Assembly (NCBI GenBank): GCA_963762615.1
Contig: CAVXLG010000020.1
Span: forward strand, 1,240,001 to 1,304,000
Source of the DNA: PALSA-505 sp963762615
GTDB lineage: Bacteria > Actinomycetota > Actinomycetes > Streptosporangiales > Streptosporangiaceae
Direction: 5' to 3'
Length of the DNA stretch: 64,000 bases
Below the pieces are notes generated by a model. The model was not told the DNA's origin and did no database searches. It saw only the letters and a list, made by a program, of their open reading frames with translations. Shown here piece after piece: positions 1 through 9,041 of this stretch. The translations under genes and the position numbers were made by a program. How positions within the stretch are numbered: the stretch's first letter is position 1; each line of letters begins with the position of its first letter.

Positions 1-762
1 GGCGGCCTGCTCGCGCAGGGCGCTCATCTTCCCTTCGCCTATCACCGTTCCCTGGGCGAGCACGAGGACGTGCCCGCAGACGTTTTCGACGAACCGCAAC
101 TGGTGCTCGACGAGCACGATGCCGATACCGCTGTCTGCCACCTCGAGCAGGTGCTCGCCGAGGCGGTCGCGCATCGTCGGACTCACCCCGGCCATCGGCT
201 CGTCCAGCAGCAGCAGTCTTGGCTTGGCCATGAGCGCCCTCGCCAGCTCCATCAACCGACGCTGGCCGCCACTGAGTTCGGCGGCATACACGTTCTCGTG
301 GTCCAGGATCCCGAATCGGTGCAGGAGTTCGCGCCCCTGGCCGACCAGGTCACGCTGCTGTCGGCGCCAGGTCCTTCGCACCGAGTAGATGTTGCGGATC
401 TTCTCGCCCCGCTGCCCGGGAGCGGCGACGAGAAGGTTCTCCAAGACGGTGAGCCGATCGAACTCGCCCCGCATCTGGAAGGTCCGGATGATCCCCAGCC
501 GGGCACGCCGGTAGCTTGGCAGCCGGGTGATGTCCCGTCCGGCGAAACCGATGCTGCCCGCCGTCGGCTTGATGGAGCCGGCCACGATGCCGAGCGTCGT
601 TGACTTGCCGGCGCCGTTCGGCCCGATCAGCCCGGTGATCTGCCCTGCCGGCGCGCAGAAGCTGACGTCCGAGACGGCGTGGACTCCTCCGAAGGTGCAG
701 GAGATGCCGCGTATCGACAGTAGCGGCGCGTCCGGCGCGGCGGCAGAGCGGCCCGCGCTCAC
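1..762 (-). CDS. livG: Branched-chain amino acid-type ABC transporter ATP-binding protein (LivG-like), 3' end cut by window edge
   Basis: ATPase subunit of a HAAT-family importer, acting at the inner face of the membrane with LivH and LivM. Reading from a GTG at 762, the frame stays open to base 1 (254 codons). It shows Walker A GPNGAGKST, the Q-loop region RTFQM, signature LSGGQRRLMELARAL, Walker B LLLLDEPMAGV and the switch histidine in VEHQL, followed by the C-terminal FVENVCGHVLVLAQG segment typical of LivG. The GTG overlaps the livM stop (GTGA at 759-762), so it is translationally coupled to livM. LivG is normally about 255 residues, so only a few codons are missing. A LivF partner would be expected just beyond the left edge. 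The gene has no ordinary start-to-stop frame inside the window, which makes it easy to miss. Confidence 0.93.
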   Translation of the reverse strand, partial: MSAGRSAAAPDAPLLSIRGISCTFGGVHAVSDVSFCAPAGQITGLIGPNGAGKSTTLGIVAGSIKPTAGSIGFAGRDITRLPSYRRARLGIIRTFQMRGEFDRLTVLENLLVAAPGQRGEKIRNIYSVRRTWRRQQRDLVGQGRELLHRFGILDHENVYAAELSGGQRRLMELARALMAKPRLLLLDEPMAGVSPTMRDRLGEHLLEVADSGIGIVLVEHQLRFVENVCGHVLVLAQGTVIGEGKMSALREQAA

Positions 763-1790
763 CGGCTCGGCCCGCTCTCCAGGTTCTTCACCGTGAGGCT
801 ACTGGTCCGCTGCGCAGACAGCGGCAGGGACGCAGACGCCGGCGGGAAGGTGCGCTTCCGCTCGGGCACTATGCCCCGGGGCCAGAACCACAGGAACGCG
901 AGGAGGATCACCCCGATCATGATCCACTCGAGCGAGGGCACGAGGGTCGGGGGCCCGAACTGCGGGAGATAGCGACTGCCCTCCGCGAGCACGACGGGAA
1001 CGAGCACCGCGCCGATGACGGGACCGAGGTTGCTGCCGACTCCCCCGACGATGAGCGCGGTGAAAAGCACGAATGTCTCTGCGTACAGCCACGACGCGGG
1101 CGACCACGCCTGCGCGAAGGAGACCAGCACCGAGCCGCTGATGCCGGCTATGGCCCCCCCGATGCCGAAGACCAGGAGCCTGAGCCCGGTCACGTTCTTG
1201 CCGAGCGCGGCGGCGGCGTTCTCGTTGTCCCGGACGGCCCGCAGGCTCCTGCCGAGCGGGGACTCAATCAGCATGCGCGTGGCGAGCAGGACCAGCGCGC
1301 AGACAACGCCGGCGACGACGACGTAAATCCAGTCGTAGACGACCAGGTTGCTGGTGAGGCTGGCGAAAGGCTGCGGGATGAGCGCGAGGCCGGCGGCTCC
1401 GTTGAACAGGCCCTGGTAGTCAGTGACGACGCCGGTGGCGATCAGGGAGATGACCAGCATGACGATGGCGAGGTAGTCGGCTCGAAGTCGCCGCACCGTG
1501 AGGGCGCCAAGCCCGACCCCGAGGACACCCGCCACCAGCCCGCTGATCAGAAGCGGCAACGGGAAGGGGAGATGCAGGCCGAGGATGTAGTGCTGGAAGC
1601 CCCCGTCAGCACTAGGAGAGCCAAGCGTGAGCACGGCCGTGCAGTAGGCCCCCGCGGCCTGGAAGATGATGAAGGCGAAGTTGTACACGCCCGTGACGCC
1701 GAACTGCAGGTTGAGGCCGGCCGCGGCGATGATGTAGACGAAGCTGTAAACGATCAGCGTCGCGATGTAGAACTGCCACGCGGCACTCAC
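759..1790 (-). CDS. livM: Branched-chain amino acid-type ABC transporter permease (LivM-like)
   Basis: Membrane permease of 343 residues, the usual LivM size. Hydrophobic helices run from the N-terminus (FYIATLIVYSFVYIIAAAGLNLQFG) to about residue 300, with the family EAA-like loop SPLGRSLRAVRDNENAAAALGKN near residues 175-200 that contacts the ATPase. The C-terminus is a short cytoplasmic tail. ATG at 1790 overlaps the livH stop (ATGA), and its own stop overlaps the livG start, so livH-livM-livG form one polycistron. Substrate cannot be read from the permease. The family also carries aromatic acids, amides and urea, and the surrounding catabolic genes suggest the importer feeds that pathway. 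Confidence 0.93.
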   Translation of the reverse strand: MSAAWQFYIATLIVYSFVYIIAAAGLNLQFGVTGVYNFAFIIFQAAGAYCTAVLTLGSPSADGGFQHYILGLHLPFPLPLLISGLVAGVLGVGLGALTVRRLRADYLAIVMLVISLIATGVVTDYQGLFNGAAGLALIPQPFASLTSNLVVYDWIYVVVAGVVCALVLLATRMLIESPLGRSLRAVRDNENAAAALGKNVTGLRLLVFGIGGAIAGISGSVLVSFAQAWSPASWLYAETFVLFTALIVGGVGSNLGPVIGAVLVPVVLAEGSRYLPQFGPPTLVPSLEWIMIGVILLAFLWFWPRGIVPERKRTFPPASASLPLSAQRTSSLTVKNLESGPSR

Positions 1791-2674
1791 CGGGCCACCT
1801 CCTTGGCGGAGGCGATCGAGCTGATGACGCCGGTCGGCCGCAGCAACAGCACGGCCGCCAGGATGATGAACGCCGAGATGTCCTTGAACTCCGGGTTGAT
1901 GAAGCCCGCCGAGACCTCGGCGACGACGCCAATGATGATCGAGCCGACAATCGCGCCGGAAGCTGAGCCGATCCCGCCGAGGACTGCCGCCGCGATAATC
2001 AGGATGAAGAAGTCGTCCCCGCTACTGGAATTGAGCACCTGCACGTCCATGACGAGGACGACGCCCGCCAGCCCGGCGAGCGCTCCGGACAGGAGCCAGG
2101 TGCTGTCGACCACCTTCTTGACAGAGATGCCGCAGTTGCGGGCGAGCCGCTCGTTCACGGCGACTGCCCGCATCGCCTTGCCGAGCCGCGTGTAGCGAAG
2201 CAGGATGTGCATCGCGGTGGCGGCCACCGCCGCGATCGCGATGATGGTCAGCTGCGTCGTGGTGAAGAGCATGCCGGCGACATGTACCGATCGCCCCGCG
2301 AGCATGTTGTAGGAGAAGTTGTCGCCCCCCCAGATCGCCTCGATCCCGTACTGAATGATGAGGCCGATGCCCAGCGTTACCATGATCATCGTGAACTTGC
2401 CCATGGCGCGGCGTTTGAAGGGGACGTAGACGCCCCGGTTCAGCAGGAACGAGAGCAGCGCGGCAGCCAGGGTGCCGAGGATGAGCGCGACCCAGATGTT
2501 GAGGCCGGCGGCGTTGCAGACGTAAGCGACGAACGCCGCTGCCGTCATTGTCGCCCCGAACGCCAGGTTGAACAGATTGCTGATGCCGAACTGCAGCGTG
2601 AAGCCGACTGCCCCGATGCAGAGGATCGACGCCGTGACCAGGCCGAAGCCGATATAGAGGGCCAGGGATTGCAT
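1787..2674 (-). CDS. livH: Branched-chain amino acid-type ABC transporter permease (LivH-like)
   Basis: Membrane permease of 295 residues, normal for LivH. It opens with the N-terminal helix LYIGFGLVTASILCIGAVGFTLQFG and keeps the conserved loop TRLGKAMRAVAVNERLARNCGI near residues 165-190, which is the ATPase-coupling segment. It has about eight hydrophobic segments. ATG at 2674 is preceded by a GGAGGGAAG-type ribosome-binding site. The gene follows livK after 207 bp and overlaps livM by 4 bp. Together with LivK, LivM and LivG it makes a near-complete HAAT importer. Confidence 0.93.
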   Translation of the reverse strand: MQSLALYIGFGLVTASILCIGAVGFTLQFGISNLFNLAFGATMTAAAFVAYVCNAAGLNIWVALILGTLAAALLSFLLNRGVYVPFKRRAMGKFTMIMVTLGIGLIIQYGIEAIWGGDNFSYNMLAGRSVHVAGMLFTTTQLTIIAIAAVAATAMHILLRYTRLGKAMRAVAVNERLARNCGISVKKVVDSTWLLSGALAGLAGVVLVMDVQVLNSSSGDDFFILIIAAAVLGGIGSASGAIVGSIIIGVVAEVSAGFINPEFKDISAFIILAAVLLLRPTGVISSIASAKEVAR

Positions 2675-2881
2675 CGCGGACTTCCCTCCTCAGGCTGCCC
2701 GTCGCGTGGTGCCGCCACCCGCTGCAGCCTGGCTAGACCCTCTTGTACGTCGGTCCGTTCGTCGGCGATCGAGCCGGCCGTCGTACGCCACCCGATGGTT
2801 GCGGGTAGCCGCTGCTCGCTCATCTCCCCTCGTCAGCAACATCGTCCGGAGATAGCTGGCCCAGCGGCGCCCGTACCCACC

Positions 2882-4231
2882 TCATCCGCCCTGCGCGGCG
2901 GCCAGCTGGGCGGCGGTGATGACGCCGGCCACCTTCAGCTTGCCGTCCACGTACTGGTATACGCCGTACTCGCCGGCCGCGTTGTGCCAGCGGTTGAAGA
3001 TCGTGGGCCCGCCCGCTCCGACGTACTGGATTTCTTGCCGGCCTTGAGGGCGGCCACGCCGGAGCGGTAAGAGTAGACGACCGTCTTGCCCGCGCCGGGG
3101 GCTGTCACGCTCAGGATGTCCTTATTGAAGACGGCTGGGTTGGTGGAGTGCGCCTCGGTCATCGCGAGTGCGGAGGTGATCAGTCCGTCGAAGGGCGCGG
3201 TCGCGTATTCCTGGCCGAGCCACTGGGAAGGATCCGGCACCTGCTTGCCGTCGGCCAGCAGCGCCTGGTTGAAGTAGCGCGTGCCGGGGAAGTTCGGGGC
3301 ATACGGCTCGACGCCCCGGTAGTACGTGGCCATGTTCGCGTTCCCCATGACCTTGTTGACCGCCTTCAGCCACTGCGGGATCACCGTGGCGTTCGTGCCG
3401 AAGATCGGGAGGTGCGCGCCGAACGTGCTCAGGTTGCCGAAGGCCGTCGCATCGGTCTGGGGATTCTGACTCGGTGAAGATGACCTGGGGATGGGCCTGG
3501 ATGAGCCGGTGCAGCTCGGATCCGTACGAGGTGTCATCCTGGGGGACGGACAGGTTGATGACGACCTTGCCGCCAAGTCGCTGATAGGTACGGAGCAGAT
3601 CCGGCACGCTGCCCTGCGCGGCGGTCGAGTTGTCGAAGAACAGTGCCCCGCGGTTGTAGCCGAGGTGGTGCGCCCAGTAGGCAAGCGCCACGCCGCCGAC
3701 GTCGTCGGCCGGATAGTTCCGCCAGAAATAGGGATCCGTGCTGTGGTCGAACAGGGACAGACCGTTCTGGCTGATCATCGGGATGTGCGCCTTGCTAAGG
3801 ATCGGGACGAGCGAAGCCGCGGTGCCCGATTCCGGCCCGGCGACACCTACCAGGCCGCTTGTCGTGGCAAGGAGCTTCTCCACCGCCGGGATGGCGTCCG
3901 TAGGGTCGCCTCGCGTGTTGACCGGGATGCACTGGATCTTGTGGCCGAGGACTCCGCCGGACTCATCGACCACCCGCGCCGCGGGGTAGCAGCCGGCTGC
4001 GGCTGCGATCCCGTCGATGGAGTTCGGCCCGGTGAAGGCCTCGACCATGCCTATCGTCAGGGTCCCGCTCGCGGTACTTCCGTTCGTGCTCGAAGCGCAC
4101 GCGGCCATGGTCAGCGTGAACGCAACTGCGAGCACTACCGCGCTGAGCTGACCGCGCGTCCGGCACCTTGTCGCCGGTCTGGATCCGCGGCGATACCCGG
4201 ATCCGGCCGCCGCCCTACACCTGTCCACCAT
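2882..4231 (-). CDS. livK: ABC transporter substrate-binding lipoprotein (LivK-like), two frameshifts
   Basis: Periplasmic-binding-protein type 1 lipoprotein. From ATG 4231 the product begins with an Arg-rich n-region, a hydrophobic core and a lipobox ending TMAAC (Cys about residue 45), then LTIGMVEAFTGPNS, typical of Peripla_BP_6 proteins. Reading needs two frame changes. Near 3470 the frame passes from ...PQVIFTES to QNPQTDATAFGNLS..., and near 3030 from ...ALKAGKK to IQYVGAGGPTIFNRW... Each looks like one missing base. The sequence on both sides of each break is fully family-like, and the protein ends ...ITAAQLAAAQGG with TGA at 2882-2884. The breaks are probably sequencing errors, but a recent pseudogene is not excluded. 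It is the first gene of the liv unit and has its own operator-promoter upstream. Confidence 0.85.
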
Positions 4232-4370
4232 GCGGGGCTCCCTTGTCCACGACCTGGATGGTCTGCCGATTCCTGGGCTGTGAAGGATGTGGACTTTCCG
4301 GTTCTGGCCACGACGCGACAACTCCGGGGCCGTCCTGCACCGGAGGACCAGCTCCCTATAGATGTGTGCA

Positions 4371-4425
4371 GACAGTAGGGGCTCAGCCCAGTCCCCGCAA
4401 GAGATGCGTTCCAATGGACGAAACG
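4371..4425 (-). promoter_or_regulatory. Predicted operator and promoter of the livK operon
   Basis: In gene direction the operator is CGTTTCG-TCCAT-TGGAACG (4425-4407), an imperfect palindrome with 7-bp arms and a 5-bp spacer. Exactly 6 bp downstream is TTGCGG (4400-4395, -35), then 17 bp, then TACTGT (4377-4372, -10). This matches the layout at the other four units of the catabolic region. An operator centred about -50 suggests activation. Assigned by eye. Confidence 0.55.
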
Positions 4426-4989
4426 GGTTCTCCGGCGGAGCGCGCGCCCGCAGCGGCGGCCTGCCGGCCCGCGGCCGGAGCCGGGCCTGCGGCCTGGGCG
4501 TCGCGATGTCCCGCCGTCCGGTGATGATGTGCCGACCGCAGCTGGCCAGCAGCGCAGCCGCCGGGCGGGGTCCCCGCCTGAGGCGGCCCGGCCAGCCGCC
4601 AGCCGGCTACCGCAAGGACAGCTTGCTCCCCGGCCGGCCGCCGCAAGACCGTATGGCCGCGGGCCGACGTCGGCACCAGCCTGGTTCGATGATGAGGGCG
4701 TCGCCGGTCACGGAGCTTTTGCCGGGCCGCCCGGCCGGCCAGCGCGGCGGCGAACCCGGCGCGCGCCGGGGCGGCGGCCGGGTCACCGGGGGCCCGCGAA
4801 GGGTTGCCCCGCGATTGCCTGCACGCGACCCGGGGAAAAGTCGCCCCGCCCGCGGCTTCGAGACCGCCAGCTCAGGCCCTGTGCAGCAGCCGTTAGGCGG
4901 CCGCGCTGGCTTTAGCGGGCTGCCGCGCGTTCGCCGCTCGCACAACACTGCCTGGAACTCAACGCAGAAAGTAGCAGAGAGCCCAGAAG

Positions 4990-5043
4990 CGGTCCGTTCA
5001 CTGAAACGTTCTGGTTGCTGCTATTCCGGCGTCGCCACATACT
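4990..5043 (+). promoter_or_regulatory. Predicted operator and promoter of the deacetylase-Rieske operon
   Basis: Operator CGGTCCG-TTCAC-TGAAACG at 4990-5008, then 6 bp, TTGCTG (5015-5020), 17 bp and CATACT (5038-5043). Transcription would start near 5050, leaving about 105 bases of leader before the GTG at 5156. It shares the palindrome, the 6-bp gap and the CATRCT -10 with the dmp, nitrilase and permease promoters. Confidence 0.55.
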
Positions 5044-5155
5044 TGACAGCAGCCGCCCAGGCGCGTTAGGGCGGGTACGCCGGCCAGTCCGTGAAGCTGA
5101 GGCAGACCTAGGCGGAGCCGGGTCCGGCTCGCAGATCAGTCAGATGGAGGAGGCA

Positions 5156-6082
5156 GTGGCGCTAGCCGAGGACGTAGCCCAGTGGACCTGGCACAAGGGC
5201 AGGTTCGAGGAGATCTTCGGGGAGCGGTCAGCGGGCCGCTTCGTTACGTCCTGGCCCAAGGGCAAGTCGCTCGCCGTCCTCCTCTCCTTCGACATGCAGG
5301 CGGACGTGGACGCCGCCGCGGCCTGGTCGAGCCACCCCAATGCATTCTGGGACAATGGCGCCGTCAACTTCTGCGATGCGACAATGCGCCTTTACGATGC
5401 GCGAGAAGGCCTCCCGAGGGTACTGCGCATCCTGGACAAGTACCATGCGCCCGCCACCTTCATGTTTTGCGGGCTTACCGCCGAGTGGTACCCCGAGCTA
5501 GCGCACGAGGTTCTGGAGGCCGGCCACGAGATCGGCGTACACGGCTACCGTCACGTCAAGCTGTGCAACCTGGATCCGGACGAGGAACTCGAGGAGCTGA
5601 CCCTCGCCACCGACGCCATCAGGAAGTTCGTGGGCGACCGCCCCCTCGGCTGGCGCTCTCCTATTTACTCGGTCACCGAGCGAACAGTCGACGCGCTGAG
5701 AAACCTCGGATACGCATGGCACAGTGACTTCCACGACCAGGACTTCCCGTACGTCCTTACCAAGGACCGCAAGCCCATTGTCGAGATCCCCCCGGGCAAC
5801 GACGACTGGGGCCAGTACAACATCTTCACCGGTCAGGGATCGCCCTTGATGGGAGGGACCCGCTACGGGACCGCCGAGGGCGTCTGGAGCTCCATGAAGG
5901 GGGAGTTCGACGTGCTCTACGAGGAGTCACGGTCTGCGCCCCGAATCCTGCACTGGGCGATGCACCCGAAAATCACGGGGCGGCCATACCCTGCTTCGGT
6001 TCTCGACCGGCTTTTGGCCTACGTCGTCGCCCACGAAGGGGTCTGGATCGCGACCGCGAACGAAATCGCGTCGCTCGCCTAG
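5156..6082 (+). CDS. Polysaccharide-deacetylase-fold (PuuE-like) hydrolase
   Basis: NodB/CE4-fold metal-dependent hydrolase of about 308 residues. The first motif is altered: SFDMQADVD replaces the usual TFDDG. The metal-binding motif is clear (GHEIGVHGYRH), as are motif 3 (GWRSPIYS) and a late ILHWAMHPKITGRP segment. This arrangement is closer to the PuuE allantoinase/cyclic-imide-hydrolase branch than to peptidoglycan or chitin deacetylases, and no signal peptide is present, so a cytoplasmic C-N hydrolase on a small molecule is more likely than a cell-wall enzyme. GTG 5156 is preferred because GGAGG lies 5 bases upstream; an ATG at 5144 is the alternative. It is the first gene of a four-gene operon with the Rieske oxygenase, amidohydrolase and SnoaL-like genes. 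Confidence 0.82.
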   Translation: MALAEDVAQWTWHKGRFEEIFGERSAGRFVTSWPKGKSLAVLLSFDMQADVDAAAAWSSHPNAFWDNGAVNFCDATMRLYDAREGLPRVLRILDKYHAPATFMFCGLTAEWYPELAHEVLEAGHEIGVHGYRHVKLCNLDPDEELEELTLATDAIRKFVGDRPLGWRSPIYSVTERTVDALRNLGYAWHSDFHDQDFPYVLTKDRKPIVEIPPGNDDWGQYNIFTGQGSPLMGGTRYGTAEGVWSSMKGEFDVLYEESRSAPRILHWAMHPKITGRPYPASVLDRLLAYVVAHEGVWIATANEIASLA

Positions 6083-6114
6083 CCGGAAGTCTCGGGGGGT
6101 GGAGGTGGGTCGGA

Positions 6115-7479
6115 ATGTCGGTGGTAGGTGAGCTGGGCAGTCTGGTCGGGTGGCAGCGGGGCCGGATCTCGCCGGCGATCTATTTCGATGAGGAGGTTTA
6201 CCGGCGTGAGCAGGCCCGGATTTTCGCGGGCAGCTGGCTGCCGGTCGGTCATGAGGACATGGTGCGTAACCCGGGGGATTACGTCACTAATTACATGGGC
6301 GAGGTGCCGGTGATCTTGGTGCGTGACCGGGCCGGGACCGTGCGGGTGCTGGTCAACAAGTGCCGGCATCGCGGTAATCAGGTGTGCTTGTTCGACCGGG
6401 GGAACGTGCGCGGGTTCACCTGCTCTTATCACGGCTGGACGTACGGGATCGATGGCCGGCTGATCAGCGTGCCGGAGGAGCGGCAGTTTTATCACGGGGC
6501 GCTGGACAAGGACAAGTGGGGCCTGGAGGAGGCTGCCGTGGTCAACTTCTGCGGCCTGATCTTCGCTACCTTGAACCGCAAGGCGCCGGCGTTCGAGGAC
6601 TGGCTGGGCGCCGATGTGCGGTGGTGGCTGCGGTATTTCGTGCTGGCCGAGCCGATCGGCGGGCTGGAGGCGCTGCCGGGCTGGCACCGGTATGAGTCGC
6701 CGGCGAACTGGAAGCTGATCGCGGAGAACTTCATCGGCGACAATTACCACTTCGCCCATACCCACACCTCATGGCTGCGGGTCCGGCACGCCTTGCAGGA
6801 GCAGGGGATCCGCACGCCCATGACCACGGCCCCGCACTCGGCTCTTCGCGACCACGCGAAGTACTCGCTGACGGCCGGTTACCGTTCGGGCGCTCCGCTC
6901 GGGCTCGGTGCGATGCTTACCCACAGCGAGGCCTTGCACGAACGGGACCTGGAGGATGCTCGCCTTCTCGGCCCCTCGGCGGCCGAGTGGGTGCGGGACC
7001 GCACCGACCGGATGTCCAAGGCGCTGGCCGGATACGAGCCGCGCCCCGCCTACTTCGGGCACGGGCTGCTGTTCCCGAACCTCGGCCTGATGGGCTACGT
7101 GTCGCCGATGATGGGCAAGCATTTCATGCTGTTCCATCCGCGGGGCCCGGCCCGGCACGAGATTTGGCAGTGGACGATGGTCGAGCGGGAGGCGCCGGAG
7201 CCGGTCAAGGAACTGGCGGTGCAGCGGGTCTACCAGGGCCAGCACATGGCCGGGGTGATCGCGCCGGACGACGTGGAGAACTTCGAGCGGATCGTCGAGG
7301 CCTCGCACTCGCCGCGGACCTGGCGCGACCCGATGAACTACGAGATCCACCTGGGCCACGACCAGGACCAGCTGCCGGATCTGCCGGGGAACCTCAGCTG
7401 GGAGCCGAGCGAGGTGAACCAGCGGGAGTTCTACCGGGCCTGGCTCGAGGTGATGTCAGACACCGGTGCGCACGTCTGA
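6115..7479 (+). CDS. Aromatic ring-hydroxylating oxygenase, Rieske [2Fe-2S] alpha subunit
   Basis: Catalytic subunit of a Rieske non-haem iron oxygenase, 454 residues (normal length). Rieske ligands are C83-x-H85 and C103-x2-H106 (CRH and CSYH). The mononuclear iron site is ENFIGDNYHFAHTHTSW, with bridging D209 and ligands H212 and H217. The C-terminal part is the expected catalytic domain with LLFPNLGLMGYVSP and a VENFERI segment. ATG 6115 follows a GGAGGTGGG ribosome-binding site. No beta subunit, ferredoxin or reductase gene is adjacent, so either the enzyme is an alpha-only type or its electron-transfer partners lie elsewhere. It starts 32 bp after the deacetylase-like gene. The likely role is hydroxylation or O/N-dealkylation of an aromatic substrate. 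Confidence 0.93.
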   Translation: MSVVGELGSLVGWQRGRISPAIYFDEEVYRREQARIFAGSWLPVGHEDMVRNPGDYVTNYMGEVPVILVRDRAGTVRVLVNKCRHRGNQVCLFDRGNVRGFTCSYHGWTYGIDGRLISVPEERQFYHGALDKDKWGLEEAAVVNFCGLIFATLNRKAPAFEDWLGADVRWWLRYFVLAEPIGGLEALPGWHRYESPANWKLIAENFIGDNYHFAHTHTSWLRVRHALQEQGIRTPMTTAPHSALRDHAKYSLTAGYRSGAPLGLGAMLTHSEALHERDLEDARLLGPSAAEWVRDRTDRMSKALAGYEPRPAYFGHGLLFPNLGLMGYVSPMMGKHFMLFHPRGPARHEIWQWTMVEREAPEPVKELAVQRVYQGQHMAGVIAPDDVENFERIVEASHSPRTWRDPMNYEIHLGHDQDQLPDLPGNLSWEPSEVNQREFYRAWLEVMSDTGAHV

Positions 7480-7506
7480 CGTGCCTCGCGCGAGAGAGGG
7501 AAGAAC

Positions 7507-8553
7507 GTGACCGCCGTGCCAGCGCGCCCCGTTGTTGACGTGCACATCCACTACCTCCCGGCGGCGTTGCTCGAAGTCTTCCTGAGGCGCACGAGGCCTC
7601 CGCGAGCAGAGCGGCAGGACAGATGGCTCGTGCTGGACTTCGGCGAGGGCTACGTGGAGCGAATCGACGCTCGCCTGGCCGAGCCCAGGCACCTACTAGA
7701 GAACCTTCATCGAGCGGGAGTCGACATTGCTGTCCTCAGCATCAACCAGCCGGGTGTCCTGAGGCTGGACCCGCCGGAGGCCAGAGCCGTCGCCCGAGAG
7801 GCAAACGACGAGCTCGCCGAGCTGGTCGGCGAGGGCCGAGGCGCACTCGAAGGCCTCGCCACGTTGCCGTGGCAAGCTACCGACGCCGCGATCGACGAGC
7901 TCGGGCGAGCTGCGTCTCTCGGGCTCAAGGGAGCGATGGCCTGCTCCAACGTGGCCGGCCGGCCGCTCGATGATCCCGCCTTCGACGCTACCTTCGAGGC
8001 GGCGGCGTCGCTTTCGATGCCGCTCCTTCTCCACCCGACGGTGCCCGCTCAGATCTCCGCCCTGAGCGAGCACGGGCTCATCTGCGCCGCGGGCTTCCTG
8101 TTCGACACGACCACCGCGATCCTGCGGATGGTCTTCGCGGGGACTTTCGAACGTCACCCGGCCCTAAAGATGATCCTCGCTCATGCCGGCAGCCTGCTGC
8201 CCCTGCTGACGGGCCGCGTCGACCGGGAGTACGCGAGGAACGCGCTGCCGTGCGCGCTTCCGGAAGGGCGACGGCCGAGCGACTACGTGCGCGGCCTGTA
8301 CACCGACACGATCGCCGGCTCGCCGAGCGCGCTCAAGCTGGCCATCGAGCTGCTCGGCGCGGACCGGGTCTGCTTCGGCAGCGACTATCCCTTCGGCAAC
8401 CAGCAGGAGGCACTTGACCTGGTGATGGCAACGTCCCTGCCGGATGAGACCCGCTCCGCCATCTGCGCAGGAAATGCGGCTGAGCTGTTCGACCTCAAGC
8501 TGATCCCGACCGCCGGCCCGGGACACGCGGACCGGGCAGAGCAGTCACCGTGA
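7507..8553 (+). CDS. Amidohydrolase family protein (ACMSD/decarboxylase type)
   Basis: TIM-barrel metal-dependent hydrolase of the Amidohydro_2 group, 348 residues. It begins VVDVHIHYLP with the HxH metal pair, has LLLHPT and ILAHAGSLLP for the later metal or catalytic histidines, and ends with the FGSDYPFGNQ motif carrying the conserved Asp. The group includes 2-amino-3-carboxymuconate-6-semialdehyde decarboxylase and other non-oxidative aromatic decarboxylases, so decarboxylation of a ring-cleavage or ring-acid intermediate is plausible but not proven. It starts at a GTG with a GAGAGGGAAG ribosome-binding site, 27 bp after the Rieske gene, and its stop overlaps the next start (GTGA). Confidence 0.88.
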   Translation: MTAVPARPVVDVHIHYLPAALLEVFLRRTRPPRAERQDRWLVLDFGEGYVERIDARLAEPRHLLENLHRAGVDIAVLSINQPGVLRLDPPEARAVAREANDELAELVGEGRGALEGLATLPWQATDAAIDELGRAASLGLKGAMACSNVAGRPLDDPAFDATFEAAASLSMPLLLHPTVPAQISALSEHGLICAAGFLFDTTTAILRMVFAGTFERHPALKMILAHAGSLLPLLTGRVDREYARNALPCALPEGRRPSDYVRGLYTDTIAGSPSALKLAIELLGADRVCFGSDYPFGNQQEALDLVMATSLPDETRSAICAGNAAELFDLKLIPTAGPGHADRAEQSP

Positions 8554-9041
8554 GCAGCGGTGACTCCCCCGCGCCGTCGAGCACGCGGGACGCCATGACC
8601 CGGGAGATCGACAGCCACCTGACAGCCGAGAGCACCCAGGACCTCGGGGCGCTTCTCGCCGGCATGACAGAGGACTGCTACAACCTCATACTGTGCGATC
8701 CCTCGCCGCTGTATCAGGGGGCCGAGGCCGTCGCGAGACGGTATCGAGGGCTGTGGACCGCGTTTCCCGACCTTCAGGTGCGGCTGCGCCGTGTCGTCGC
8801 GGTCGACGGTGAGCTGGCGGTGACCGAGCACACTCTGTCGGGCACCCACCGCGGCCCGTTGTTCGGGATCGCGCCGACGGGACGCTTCGTGCAGGTGGAG
8901 ACCGTCGTCATCTGGGAATTCGCTGGCGAGCGGATCCGCGGTGAGACAGTTTACTTCGACCTCGCGACCGTGCTCAGGCAGGTCGGAGCCCTGGTCCTGC
9001 CTGAGGCCGGCCCCCCTCCCCGGTCCAAAGATCGGGCTTAA
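8550..9041 (+). CDS. SnoaL-like / NTF2-fold protein (ester-cyclase family)
   Basis: A 163-residue alpha+beta barrel protein of the SnoaL/ester-cyclase group. Segments supporting this are the YQGAEAVARRYRGLWTAFPDLQVRLRRVVAVDGELAV core and the GTHRGPLFGIAPTGR motif, followed by EFAGERIRGETVYFD. Such proteins bind small aromatic or polyketide-like ligands and act as cyclases, isomerases or dehydratases; the reaction here is unknown. The GTG start overlaps the amidohydrolase stop by 4 bp, showing translational coupling. It is the last gene of the operon, and its TAA reaches the left arm of a 20-bp inverted repeat. Confidence 0.82.
   Translation: MSSGDSPAPSSTRDAMTREIDSHLTAESTQDLGALLAGMTEDCYNLILCDPSPLYQGAEAVARRYRGLWTAFPDLQVRLRRVVAVDGELAVTEHTLSGTHRGPLFGIAPTGRFVQVETVVIWEFAGERIRGETVYFDLATVLRQVGALVLPEAGPPPRSKDRA

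Larger units (their letters stand above)
4232..5155. other. Long intergenic region between divergent livK and deacetylase operon
   Basis: There is no convincing gene in these 924 bp. Open frames exist on both strands, but they are Arg/Pro/Gly-rich with no family resemblance, as expected from random GC-rich sequence. The region holds the two divergent operator-promoters described separately (4371-4425 for livK, 4990-5043 for the plus-strand operon). About 560 bp between them (4430-4985) shows nothing I can assign. Confidence 0.6.

Noticed and set aside
5041..5051. TTGACAGC strings at 5043, 15412 and 16845 as plus-strand -35 boxes
   Set aside because: At 15412 and 16845 they are the complement of the conserved minus-strand -10 region, and no plus-strand gene follows. 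At 5043 the string overlaps the better-placed CATACT -10.
4362..5069. A 235-codon plus-strand frame between livK and the deacetylase-like gene
   Set aside because: Its product is Arg/Pro/Gly-rich with no family features or ribosome-binding site, and it covers both predicted promoters. GC-rich DNA produces such frames by chance.
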